Shown here: positions 19,939 through 30,548 of the stretch, one piece after another
Numbering within the stretch: the first letter of the stretch is position 1
How the letters are laid out: each line of letters starts with the position of its first letter
Assembly (NCBI GenBank): GCA_010015675.1
Contig: ML976980.1
Location: 1,506,485 to 1,564,549 of the forward strand
Origin: Byssothecium circinans
Lineage: Eukaryota; Ascomycota; Dothideomycetes; Pleosporales; Massarinaceae
Length of the DNA stretch: 58,065 nucleotides
Direction: 5' to 3'
Notes under the pieces: model-generated
Told to the model about the DNA's origin: nothing
Seen by the model: the letters and a program-made list of their open reading frames with translations, nothing else
The model's database searches: none
Translations under genes and position numbers: made by a program

Positions 19939-22900
19939 TCAGTAAATACCTTGCGTGCGGTACTGGAAAGTATCGTAACTGGACATTGTTAGTTGTGTTT
20001 CTGGTGCGTTGCGGAGAAGCAGGACACTTACAGTCGGGTATAATAACTCCCCACACTCTTCGCGATCAACTCATCGACGAAGACCTCCGCCTCCTCTTTA
20101 CTCAAATGCAACATCATACGCGCCCGCAATGAATTCGTAACCCCCGCCGCACCCGCTGCAAAACAAGGCATCTTGCTTTGCTTGCCCATCATATCCACAA
20201 GCATAATCAACCGCTCCGCTTCTCTCCGCAACGCCTGAAATGCTTTTTTGCATAGATTCTTGAACTCTTCGTATGCGGGAGACGTAAGACCACCGAGAAC
20301 GTCCACGTAATCCTGAGTAAGCTTGAAAGGGGCGGCTTCAAAGCCCATACTTCCTGGAGAGTTGGAAAGCATGAATCCAAAGTCAATGTGAATAATGTGG
20401 CCCATGTTGTCGATGAGGAGGTTGCCGTTGTGACGATCTTTGAGCTGGAGCACGTAGCAAATCATGCTGTAAGCGGCTAGAGACCTTGTAAAGGCATCTA
20501 CACCGGCCTTGTAGCTGTCGGAGTCTGGCTCTCCAAAGGTCTTAACGAAGTGATCTTTGAGGGTCGCTATTCGTTTCCGGGGATTGGTGCCAGCCGCGAT
20601 GCTCGCCAAAGTCAGACTTCGTTTCAATGAATGCAGGGAAACGCCATTCGTGATGGTTTCGATAAGCCCCGATGATTCGCCTGTGACAAGGATCCGCATA
20701 CGTTTCGTCCAAACGGGCACGCCTGCTTCTTCCCAAATCTTCCCGCATACTTGGATCAGTTGGCAGGCAAAAGCTTCTTGTCGAAGATCAGCACCCGTCT
20801 TCACGATAACGCTGACGAGATCCCAATTTTTCATGTGACCATAGGGTGATGACCGCCGTATTCGCTCACGCTTCGCGCTCCATTCTTCACCAAAAGTCGC
20901 GGCACTAGGATCGTCTCGGTCGCCTTGTCTTTGCACACCACCCGTCTTCAGATCGTTCTCCATTCGAGCTGCGCCGGCTCCTGTATTTGTCGGGACAGGC
21001 AGCCCGTCTTCGAGTTCCTCTGGTTCTACCGTGATGGCAGTTGGATCGGTATCTGCCATTATTGTGTCAAATGTCGGGCCTGCTTCCTCTGCAAGAAAAT
21101 TTTGCTCCTCTAAGCTCTGCATGCTCGCGATGATTTTGGCCTTGATGGCCGCCACTTCAGCCTTTGGACGTTTTGAACTACTTGCTTCAAGCTGCGCAAG
21201 CATCTGTGCTGCTGTTCGCATGTGGGTTGCAAGGGCAGAAACATCGGGTTGATCGGCGCTTTGGGTCCCACGACTCACGGGAATGGTCATCTTTCGGGGT
21301 GCTGGACTGCTCGACCTGCTCGTTTCTGACGTCCTTGGTGTTGATAGGGCTGCGATTGAGGAGAGGGTATTCGCGCCACTTGAAGATCTCGGTAAGATGC
21401 TCTCTTTCTTGGTGATAGTGCTGGGTAGGGTAACACGCGCAAAGCCCAATGTGATGTCACCCTCGTCGAGGTTCTTGTCGAGTGAGGTACTTCCAAGATC
21501 GCCGTTGGAAGGCTCGAAGACGCTGTCTGTTCCATTTGGCGGCGTCTTGTCTACGGTGAGATGGTCGGCGTTAGTAATATCGAAGAGGCGCCGTTTCGAT
21601 GTTCCCTTCTCCAGCATCAGTCTTTCCAACAGTTGCTTGTTCTGTTCCGAATCTGGGTCGAAATTGAAATCTTCGTTCAAGACTTCCACCATCAACAGAT
21701 ACGGCACTCTCTCGGCGCTGTTCAGACTCGTAGCCTCGGCAGGATTTATCCGTACGACGCGGTGATGCTGACTCTGCGACGCGATCCCATCCCTCAGCAT
21801 CGCTGGCGCGATGACCGGTATATCGACTTCGGCGGGGAGGTCTTGAGTGATGAGGGCAAGCTCAGCCCTCAGCGCGCTCAACCGGGCAGGTTTGGGCACA
21901 ATGACCAGGCGATTTGAAATGTCTTCTAGCGCGCTCAAAAATTGAGTCTCATTGCGGAAGTAGTTGGAACGTAATAGGCGTCGCTTCTGCGACCGGGATA
22001 GTGCGTTTGGCGTCAGAGGCCGTGGAGGATGCTGGCGGTGCGATCTGTGGTGATCTGGTCTGGGCCCTAGACCCGCGGTAGGCGGAGGGGTCGGGAGGGG
22101 TGACGTGACGGGATTTCGGAACTCGGGGAGAGAAGAGGAACTGAGGCTTGCTTCTGCGCTCACAGCAAGCAGACTGTGTCGGTGTTGTTGGGCGGAAGGG
22201 GCTCGCTCCGGGGCTACCGGCCGCGTAGATTTCCGTCTTGCGTCTTTTGAAAGATCCGAGTCCCTCGAACGAGCAGAGGGGATCCTCGGTGACCGCCCGT
22301 CTTCAGGGTCGGAATGGCCTCCTGGAGCTCTCGGTCGCCTCGGCCTAGCAGAGCCGCCGGCAATGGTGTGGCTCCTACCCACTTTCGCCGTCTGCACATT
22401 GTCCGAGATCATGTCGTCCACAGGCCGCGGTTTTCGGGCCTGCGCGATGGCAAGCGGTCCTGCATGCCTGGGAAGGAACGGCGCGGCCACGCTCGCCAGC
22501 ACCAGACTTGACAGCACCGTGACGGGGAGGATGTTCTCCTTGATCTTCTCGCGTCGTTGGGGCTCGGCAGATCCAAACACGATGCGCTGCACCCGGTTGT
22601 ATATGCGCCGGCACGTCTTGAACGAGTGGGAGTTTGGGTCCGAGGCAAGGTCGTGGAGGTACGTCTGGAAGAGCCAAAAGGTCTGCGGGCATTAGTAGCA
22701 CGCTCTCACAAGCATTATACAGTGACTGGAGGTACCAAAAGCGCGCCGTCCACGGCCTCCTCACACAGGTCTATTATGAATTCCTCCAGGGCCATGGACT
22801 CGTTGTCGACGCTGATGAGCAGGTGGCATAGCTGCGGCAGGAAGAATTCAATCTCCTCGTAGGCGAACTGGCGCAGCTTCGAGCACAAGACATAGTGGAT

Positions 22901-23273
22901 GCCGACGTGGTCTGCATATCGTCTGTGGGAGGGTGAGTATCAGCGGGGCGCTCAAGGAAACTGTGGCCGTGCAGCACTGAGCACATTGGGCGGGCACTCA
23001 CGAGAGGTAGGCGACAGTCAGCGAGGGATCGTGGTTGAAGTGATCCGACTCTATAAAGCGCTCAAGCAGATTCCAACTCATCAGGAACGGCTCATTGGGA
23101 CTTGGAGGGAGAGGAGAGGCTCGGGCATCGTTCACCTGGAATTAAGGGTCGTCTTGAGATGGGTCCGCGCCCGCCATGCGATGGCTTGGCACGGCGCCGG
23201 GAAAGGCTTAGTATGACGAGTGTTCCGTTGTCCGCATCTTACTTCTTACCTGCACATGGACGAAGTATCTCAT
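19939..23273 (-). CDS. PIK1: phosphatidylinositol 4-kinase beta (Pik1), five exons
   Basis: Exons: 23273-23250, 23135-23002, 22922-22736, 22682-20032, 19978-19939. The sum is 3036 bases, 1011 residues, with every junction in frame and introns of 114, 79, 53 and 53 bases. The first exon encodes only MRYFVHVQ. The N-terminus (SPNEPFLMSWNLLERF, then DPSLTVAYLSRYADHVGIHY) is the lipid-kinase-unique helical domain of Pik1. A long disordered Ser/Pro/Arg-rich middle follows. The C-terminal PI3/4-kinase domain has the catalytic loop LKDRHNGNLLIDN and the activation motif HIDFGFMLS, and the protein ends DTFQYRTQGIY. Pik1 makes PI4P at the Golgi and in the nucleus and is normally essential. Length matches the family. 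The last exon is easily missed because an in-frame stop lies just inside its intron. Confidence 0.96.
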
Positions 23274-23841
23274 GTCGATCGAACGAAGAATTGTTTTATC
23301 GAATACATCTTCAGCATCAGAGACATACAAAAGGACCTAGAGCTCACCGTCAATCGCGCCTTCCGCCTCTGCTGTCGCCCTTCCCTCGCGACTCCGCCGC
23401 TCTTTCCTCCTCAGACTCTGTGCTTGCCTTACAATAGAAATCAGGCATCGACATCCAATGTCACTTGAATGTTCCATATGTACACTTTTTATCTGTCTTA
23501 CACTCCCAACTACAATGGAATATACAGTAGCATTTTGAAAGCGTTGCGGCCAGAACCTGCCTTCCTTGATATCTACAAATAATCGTCCCAGGCACCTTCG
23601 AGGCCTACGTACACGCGGATATCCCATAGTCTACATACACGCTCCAACCAGTAGACACCCCCCACAAGATCTAATGACTATACTACAGCTGTGGTATCAT
23701 CCATATATGCCCAAAAACACCCGGGCTAAACTGCCCTACCTTTGTCCATCCCATTATAGACAACCTACATTCCTAGAAGCCGCCTAGAAGCCGCGGCTTG
23801 CTAACGCCATCCTATATATCATCGGGATTCACCGGCGTTGA
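23274..23841. other. spacer between PIK1 and the ZIP transporter gene
   Basis: About 570 bases between two minus-strand genes. It should contain the PIK1 promoter and the 3' end of the transporter gene. No extra gene is recognised. Confidence 0.4.
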
Positions 23842-25242
23842 TCAGTGCACATGTCCGACTTGCGTAAGGAGCGGAAGGAGAAGGCCGACGAGGACAATGG
23901 CAATATCGCCTCTGGCGAGGCCGTTCTTGTTCGAGCCATGGTCGATGTAGCCATTGACCGGAGTGTCGTCATGGCCAGAGGTGGCTTCAGTCATGGAGTG
24001 CATGGCAACATATCTTCATCTGTTAGGACGAACGACCGCTCGTGCATGTGTTGACTTACAAGAAAGTTCCCCCTGAAAAGAGCAGTACCCATCCGGTGAT
24101 CCAGGCCAAACCTTCGTCCCCGCCAAGGGTTGCCCGCCCAAGCATATGTACAATAGCCCACGTCGCAACAGCGCCGGCGGGCGCAGCCAGACTGAAAAAG
24201 GCGAGATGGGTCCGCGCAACACGCTTAGAAAGACCTTGTTTTAGTAGTACAGAGGTCAAGCCAAAAGCTGCCGGGGCCTTGTGCAACATAATGGCGAGGA
24301 AAATCACAAGCGAGAGTGATGTCGACGGCGCCGTGGAAGATGCTCCCAGTGCTATACCGTCGGCACACGCATGGATGACGAGTCCAATGGTCGTTGCTGA
24401 GGACCGCGGTTCCTGACGGGTAGGTGGGAGGGGCGTAAGCGGTGCGGACTCCCCGCCATTCATTGCGTTTAAGCTGATAGCAGATGAGTTGTGTGGTCCA
24501 CGGTGTAGGTTGGACAGTGAGATGTGCAGAGACTGGTACTTTGGTGTTGATGGGGCGAGGGCTTCGGGCAGGTGATCGACTAAAAACATGAGGATAAAGC
24601 CAAGGACTAGGGCGACTCCGATGTAGGCGTGGGGACCCTCGATCTCCTCGTGCAATGGCGGTTTCTCTTCCTCTTCCTCTTCAGGGCCATGCACACGGGT
24701 ATGTCCCTCCTTGTGACCTTCGGTGGAATCGTCGTCGCCTCCTTTTTGCGGCTGAGGCCTGTCCTCCTCCTGCTTCTCTTTTTCCTTGCCGTCTAGGGAG
24801 CGCGTCCGCTTCACCACAATGGTCGTCGCATCGCGAGCGCTCGAAGTACCGCCGCGCAAGTAGCTCATTTCGCCCAGCTCGGAGCGCTCTGGGGACGCAA
24901 CGACGGGCTTGTTCACGCCCCGTTGCTGGCCCTTGACCGAGGGGATCTTGGGCTGTGGGTTCGGGACGTTGCGGGCGTGGCTTTGGAGGGCGGCGCTGTA
25001 CATGGTCTCGATGCCTTCGGGGATAATAACAATGAGAGAGGTGCCCACGAGCACGCCAGTGCCCAGCAGCGAGACAACGCGCAGCTGCCGCTGGGACAGG
25101 CTGAGGGATAGCGGGAGGATGCCGGCGAGGAAGGAACTGCCAGTATTCATGTCAGTTCGCGATACCTCCAGCAGTCTTTCAGCACCTACGCAACGCCCAT
25201 GATGGTGCTCAGCGCGAGCAGCATAAAAAGACCGTCCCACAT
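23842..25242 (-). CDS. ZIP-family metal transporter, ZIP9/Atx2 type, three exons
   Basis: Exons 25242-25190, 25136-24060 and 24013-23842; 1302 bases, 433 residues; introns of 53 and 46 bases. Exon 1 starts MWDGLFMLLALSTIMGVA and runs into SFLAGILPLSLSLSQRQL, then GTGVLVGTSLIVIIPEG, which is diagnostic of SLC39A9 and yeast Atx2. After a charged His/Glu-rich cytosolic loop come IHACADGIALGA (metal-site His and Asp) and FLAIMLHKAPAAFGLTS (HK motif). The last exon ends LPLLTQVGHVH, as in the family. The acceptor of intron 2 must be GATGAAG, since the nearer CAG gives a stop. Atx2 and ZIP9 are Golgi Mn/Zn transporters, so a secretory-pathway metal role is likely. Confidence 0.92.
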
Positions 25243-25617
25243 GGTGGCGGTGGGAGTTCGTCGACTAATGCACGGTACGGTACGGGAATGAGCTCGGTGC
25301 TAACAGGTCATCAGTCGTGTTTGTCTGTTTCCATGTCTCGCTGGCGGGTCGGGCGGGGGTGGGTGGAGTTATTGTTAGGGGTTTGGGGTGCGGGTTGTTC
25401 GAGTCTGGAAGATCACCGACTGGCCTTTGCCGTAGGGCTGAAGGACGCTAGCTGCTAAGACGCGTCGTTTACCTCGACCTCAACCTCGACCACACTTCCA
25501 TGTTCGCGAAACGACGCGCCTGACGAACCAACGCCTCTGACATCTGGGCTATCGTCTTTCTGCACATCTTCCGACCATACAGCCCGACCGTATATTATTG
25601 GTATATCTAACATCGCC

Positions 25618-27320
25618 ATGGCCGGCCTCGATCTTGAAGAGTGTACGTCGCGCGCCAGGCTTCACAACTTTGTCAATTTAAATGCGCTAACAACCGTAGG
25701 GATCACCAATGCGACAGAATGCTTCGAAATCAACCTAGTCCGGCCCAAGAAAGAAGGAGAGCCAGTTCCTGTCTTCGCTGAATCATTCCCGCCGGCCTTT
25801 ACCTACCTCATCTTCAACGAGAAAGAAGATCTAGTTGGCTACAAGAACCCCAGCATTAACCTCACATTCCGCGCCAATGACCTGAAGCCATCGATAACGG
25901 TTGCCTTTGACGAGAAACTAGACCTTTCAAATATTATGCAGGAAGGAGAAGAGCAAATCGACCTCGTGAAGATCTGGGAGCAGCACCTTCCTGCGTGTAC
26001 GTCTTCGTTTCTCTTCACACTACTTCGTCAAAGCATGCGCTGACAGGGCTAGATGTGTTCAACCCGTCCGAAGCGCCCGAAGCTCCGTCTGAGAACGACC
26101 CCACCTCCATGACATGGAAGCCGCCGGGAAGCCTCCTACACAGTTTTGCGCTGCACGGGAAGCAGTATGAGGTATGGAGCACAAACATGTCGGACCCTGC
26201 TGCTCGCCAAATATGGGACAATATGAGAATCCTCACACACCTCTACATTGAGGGCGCTACCTATCCAGAGCTAGACGACCAATGGTCAACCGAGCGGTGG
26301 ACCCTGTACTTGATGTACGAAGTTACGCCCATCGACATGGAGGAAGGCACCTCGTCATACACGCTAGCCGGATTCTCGACGTCGTACCGCTACTGGATCT
26401 TCCCCACCTTGGAGGTAATGCGCGCCACCAACTCACTACCCTCTCCACCGTCAAGCGCGAACGGTGACGCCAGCACCTACCCCAAACCTCGCCTCACCAT
26501 CGACCCCAAAACACAGCTTGTCGCCGACCGAATCAACGCCCTCGAGACGCCTTCACGTGAACGCATCTCACAATTTCTCATCTTGCCCCCATACCAAGGC
26601 CAGTCACTCGGCGCACAGCTCTATGAGACAATTTTTGCCGACCTGGTAAAGAAGCCTTTCATCTACGAGATTCCCGTAGAAGACCCCAGCGAGGAGTTCG
26701 ACGCTATGCGCGACTACAGCGACATCGTCTACCTCCGCAAAATTCCAGAGTTCAACTCTCTTACCCTGCCTTCCACCATGCCGCCCGAGTCTATGCACAA
26801 GTCTGCGCCCATCCCCCGCGATCAGATTCTAGGCAACGACGTCAACCTCGACGACCTGCGCCACAAATGCAAGATTGTCCCGCGTCAATTCAACCGCATG
26901 CTCGAACTCCATCTTTTCTCTACCATCAAACCCTTCAACCGCAACAAAAACCGCATCACCCGAAAAGATAAATCCTCCAACGAGAACGACCGAAAGTACT
27001 ATTTCTGGCGGTTAGCGCTCAAAGACCGCATTTACAGGCAAAGCGCGGATGTGCTAGAGCAAATAGAGGATCCGAGCGAGAGGGTGGAAAAGCTGGAGCT
27101 CGCGGTGGACAGTCAGCAGCAAGAGTACGAGGAGAGGGAAGAGGGCATCAGGAGGCGGATGAAGTGGAGCAAGGGCGAGATCAAGAACAGTGAGGGGAGT
27201 CAAAGCAGGGGCAAGAGGAAGAGAGTCGTGGTGGAGGAGGATGATGATGATGGAGATGAGTGGGAGGATCTGGAGGAAGAGGCGACGAGTTCAAAGAAGC
27301 AGATGAATAGGTTTCGATGA
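25618..27320 (+). CDS. HAT1: histone acetyltransferase type B catalytic subunit Hat1, three exons
   Basis: Exons 25618-25642, 25700-25996 and 26047-27320; 1596 bases, 531 residues; introns 57 and 50 bases, both starting GTACGT. The N-terminal domain begins MAGLDLEEWITNATECFEIN and contains FPPAFTYLIF, typical of Hat1. The GNAT core has RWTLYLMYEV, YTLAGFSTSYRYW and the acetyl-CoA loop region ISQFLILPPYQGQSLGAQLY. The C-terminal third is charged with an acidic tail (EEDDDDGDEWEDLEEE) that could help chromatin or nuclear interactions. Hat1 acetylates newly made histone H4 at Lys5 and Lys12 with its Hat2 partner. The acceptor of intron 2 could instead be GGGCTAG, seven bases later, but only the CAG keeps WLDVF in frame. 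Confidence 0.95.
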
Positions 27321-27935
27321 ATGAAGAAAAGTATGGCGTTTGAGGGACAAGGATGAATGTGGCGGCAAGGCTTGGATACTGATATCGAGGTATGGTTTCT
27401 GTGCTAAGCGTGGCGTCTTTTGGAGGATAGGCCCACAGGGGTATTTATTGCACTATACGTGTGCGACTTCTTTACTTGTATACCATTTCAATTCTATACT
27501 TATGAAACTTGATCTCCCCGTGTTACTGTCCAGGTGATTGCATGCGGAAGGAGACGTGATCGGAAAGGCAGGTGCAGGAGCTATAAGCTACATGGTACCC
27601 CGCCGACTGCACGCGGCAGAGCTCAAGCTACGGAGATATACATTGTACCTTATCATCACCCATGCCATTGTAGTGGCGAAGCTTTCGGGAGATATAAAGC
27701 ATGCCAATGATACGTCCGGTTGCATACAGGTTTGGTAGCTCGCATCTCGCCCGTCTTATCATTTCACCCACCGAAGTCAGTTTCTCGTCCACCAAACACC
27801 ATCCTAATCTAGAAACATATCCAACGAGTCCGTCTCACCGTCCTCTTCAGCAATTAAAGACTCCACATTAATCTCAACTCTTCCCACCAGTCCACCAGCC
27901 AATCAAACAGCGAACTTCTAACCACAACACCAAAA
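27321..27935. other. intergenic spacer
   Basis: About 600 bases between two plus-strand genes. It holds the HAT1 3' region and the promoter and CT/CA-rich leader of the hydrolase gene. No other feature is seen. Confidence 0.4.
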
Positions 27936-28925
27936 ATGCCCACCCCCTCCCCACCGCGAAAAGCCCTCATAGGCTCCCCCAAAAACTTTTGGCTCCACCA
28001 CACAGCCCATGGCTTCGACCTCACACACCCGGAGAACCCCTCAACCCCAACCCCTCCCTCTAGTCCATCCATCACACTCCAAACAACAACCTCACCTATC
28101 ACCATCGCACCCCGCAAGTCCGCCCTCGTAATAATCGACATGCAGAACTTCTTCCTCTCGCCCTCATTCGGTCGTTCCCGCGGCGCTGGCCACGCTGCCT
28201 GCGACAACTTGATCAAGCACGCAATCCCCGCGGCGCGGAAAGCGGGGATGCGGGTCGTGTGGCTGAACTGGGGACTGACGGAGGAAGAGGTGAGAGATAT
28301 GCCGCCGGCGGTTAAACGGGCGTTTGGATTCTGGTCGGTCGGTGAGGAGGACGAGTTGTCGTTTGGAGAGGGCGCTGGTGTGAGCGTTGACAAATTCGGC
28401 GACGAGAGGTGCCGAGGCGGTCATGTGTTGCTCGAGAACGGCAAGGACGGGGCGATTTACCGCGGCCTCGGGGCGGACTGCGGGATCGTTGACGATGAAG
28501 AGGAGGGGAAGACTGATGCTGGAAGGCTTTTGATGAGGGGTACTTGGAACGCTGCTCTTTACGCGCCTTTAGCTCAACTGTACTCAGAGGGTGTGAATCT
28601 TGCATCGACGCCGGATGTTTGGATCCATAAGAATCGTATGTCGGGCATGTGGGGTGCGAAGACTGAGGGTGGGTTTGAAGATTTTGTGGAGAAAGAAGGG
28701 ATTCGGACGTTGTTCTTTACCGGGGTGAATACGGATCAGTGCGTTGGGGGGACTTTTACGGACGCGTTTAGCAAAGGGTATGACTGTGTGTTGTTGAGTG
28801 ACGGGTGTGGGACTACGAGTCCGGAATTTGCGCAGCAGTGCTTTGAGTTTAATGCGGCCAAGACGTATGGGTTTTGTACGAGCTGTGAGGAGTTTGCAAA
28901 GGGTGTAGAGCGAATGGGACAATAA
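27936..28925 (+). CDS. isochorismatase-family cysteine hydrolase
   Basis: Intronless, 329 residues. The family's catalytic triad is visible: Asp in ALVIIDMQNFF (about residue 69), Lys in WIHKNRMSG (about 230) and Cys in GVNTDQCVGG (about 270). The preceding Thr-rich, Pro-rich N-terminus of about 55 residues is an extension. An acidic insertion (DDEEEGKTDAG) separates the Asp and Lys blocks. The family hydrolyses ether, amide or imide bonds in isochorismate, nicotinamide, biuret and similar molecules. Substrate cannot be assigned. The close downstream neighbour is convergent, with under 100 bases between stops, so 3' regions may overlap. Confidence 0.92.
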   Translation: MPTPSPPRKALIGSPKNFWLHHTAHGFDLTHPENPSTPTPPSSPSITLQTTTSPITIAPRKSALVIIDMQNFFLSPSFGRSRGAGHAACDNLIKHAIPAARKAGMRVVWLNWGLTEEEVRDMPPAVKRAFGFWSVGEEDELSFGEGAGVSVDKFGDERCRGGHVLLENGKDGAIYRGLGADCGIVDDEEEGKTDAGRLLMRGTWNAALYAPLAQLYSEGVNLASTPDVWIHKNRMSGMWGAKTEGGFEDFVEKEGIRTLFFTGVNTDQCVGGTFTDAFSKGYDCVLLSDGCGTTSPEFAQQCFEFNAAKTYGFCTSCEEFAKGVERMGQ

Positions 28926-29010
28926 GGAAAAGACATTGAAGGAGAATGAAATGTTTGCTGGGTATCTTGAATATAGTACATTTGGATACATGATCTGCGA
29001 ACGAGAAGTC

Positions 29011-30396
29011 TTACGAAGCTTTTGCTCCAGCAAGCTTCCGCGCAGCGAGAGTCGTCTTCGCCTGTTCGACGAGCCGGGGCCACTCCTCCTTCGAACCTGC
29101 CGGCGGGGGATCTGTGATGCGGCGTAGCCATTCCGTTGCGGTGTCTCTCTCGCCATAGTCGTCATATAATGCGACGAGTTCACGCATAGCAGCCTTGTGT
29201 CCGCCCGAGGCGGCGACCTCGAACCATTCTCGTGCAAGCTTCTCAATACTGCCACGTTTGAATGAAGTTGTAAACTTGAGCGCGGCCCTGAACTTGCTGT
29301 TTTTCAAGAATGGTTCTGGCTCTGCGTTGACGTTCATATAGAAATGACCGAGCCTGTAGGTGGCTTCCAAGTGGCCCGATGCGGCCGCTTTGCTCATGCA
29401 ATGGAGCCACATAGGCGACCCGTCGTCTTCGAGAGAAGCGAGCTGGTAACACGCCAGTGGATCATCGGCCTCGAAAGCGCCCCTTTTGAGAGCAGCAATG
29501 GCCTCCGCGCGAGCTTCCGGTGTCGGATTCTTCTCGGATAATAACAAGTCTGCTAGTGCTCTCCACGAAGGAATCCATGGTAACGCCATTGGATGCGGCC
29601 ACCGGTTGTCGAACTTCATTTTTTCTGTTTCCAACGCTTTCCGATACAAGGCCTTGGCCTCGCCTTTCCGGCCTTCTCTCTCGAGGAACCTTCCTTGCAT
29701 GGTCATGCAATGTGTGTCGCCTTCTTTGGCTAGTTGCTCCATCATTGCCATGGACTTGTTGATATCGGCCATGGAGAAGTGGCGAGCAATGTCTCGTGCC
29801 TGAGGCATATCATATTCGATGCTCAGAAGGTGAGCGCTGAGAATTTGCAAGGTAGCCATGGTGTCTTTGGCGGCGCTTGTGGCGAGAAGGAGGCTGCTTG
29901 AAATTCTTGGGTGTTGCGAGGGAGGCAGGCGTGCTGTTGGATCCTTGACGTCTGGTATTCGAGACAGTGGAATAGCGATGTACGTAATGTCACAGATGGT
30001 CGCTCCGTATTCTGTTTAAATAGTCAGATCTAGTTGAGGCATACGACATAGTCGATGGTGCTCACTTTTGGACAATTGTTGCACATTCATGGCCGGGTCG
30101 ACTTTGTTCTTTTCTGAGGCGAGGAATTCGTGTATCAACTTGTCGACAAGCACAGGTCCCGCAAAGAGAACATTCTCCTGCCTCATCATGGTGAAAAAGC
30201 CCAGGCGACTGCGTTTGTCAATGTCCATGCGTATCTCTAGCGGCGTCATGCTCATCTGCTGCTCTTTCGTGACTCTGTACTTCGCCTGCGCTGCATATCG
30301 TCGAACCGGCTGAGAAATCCGATACTGGCAGAAAACACATGGCGCAGATTTGACAATTGACTTGACAGACCGAGCAATCGTCGGACGTAACGACAT
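29011..30396 (-). CDS. Sel1/TPR-like repeat protein, probably mitochondrial, two exons
   Basis: Exon 1 30396-30066, intron 30065-30012 (GTGAGC, AAACAG), exon 2 30011-29011; 1332 bases, 443 residues. The N-terminus (MSLRPTIARSVKSIVKSAPC, then QPVRRYAAQ) is basic and free of acidic residues, as in mitochondrial presequences. The C-terminal 280 residues form helical repeats of Sel1 type, for example AAASGHLEATYRLGHFYMN and EVAASGGHKAAMRELVALYDD. An in-frame upstream ATG at 30537 would overlap the divergent gene's start, so 30396 is preferred. Sel1-type proteins act as adaptors for complex assembly. The exact role is unknown. Confidence 0.8.
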
Positions 30397-30548
30397 GACG
30401 GCTGGAATCGGTCCAAGTGAGACGTGACTGGTCGTCGCAAGTCGAAGCCTCGGAGGTCCGCAAACTGCGCTAGGCGAAACATAACTCCGCTTCCGGCCCC
30501 AACTTTTTTGGCTTGGCACTGAAAAAAACCTGTGCACACTTCAACGTC
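30397..30548. promoter_or_regulatory. short bidirectional promoter region
   Basis: Only 152 bases separate the preferred starts of the Sel1-repeat gene (-) and the Utp16-like gene (+), so they must share promoter sequence. No specific motif can be assigned with confidence. Confidence 0.45.

Noticed and set aside
22105..22695. Plus-strand frame of 196 codons over PIK1
   Set aside because: Antisense to the disordered, GC-rich middle of PIK1. No start context or domain.
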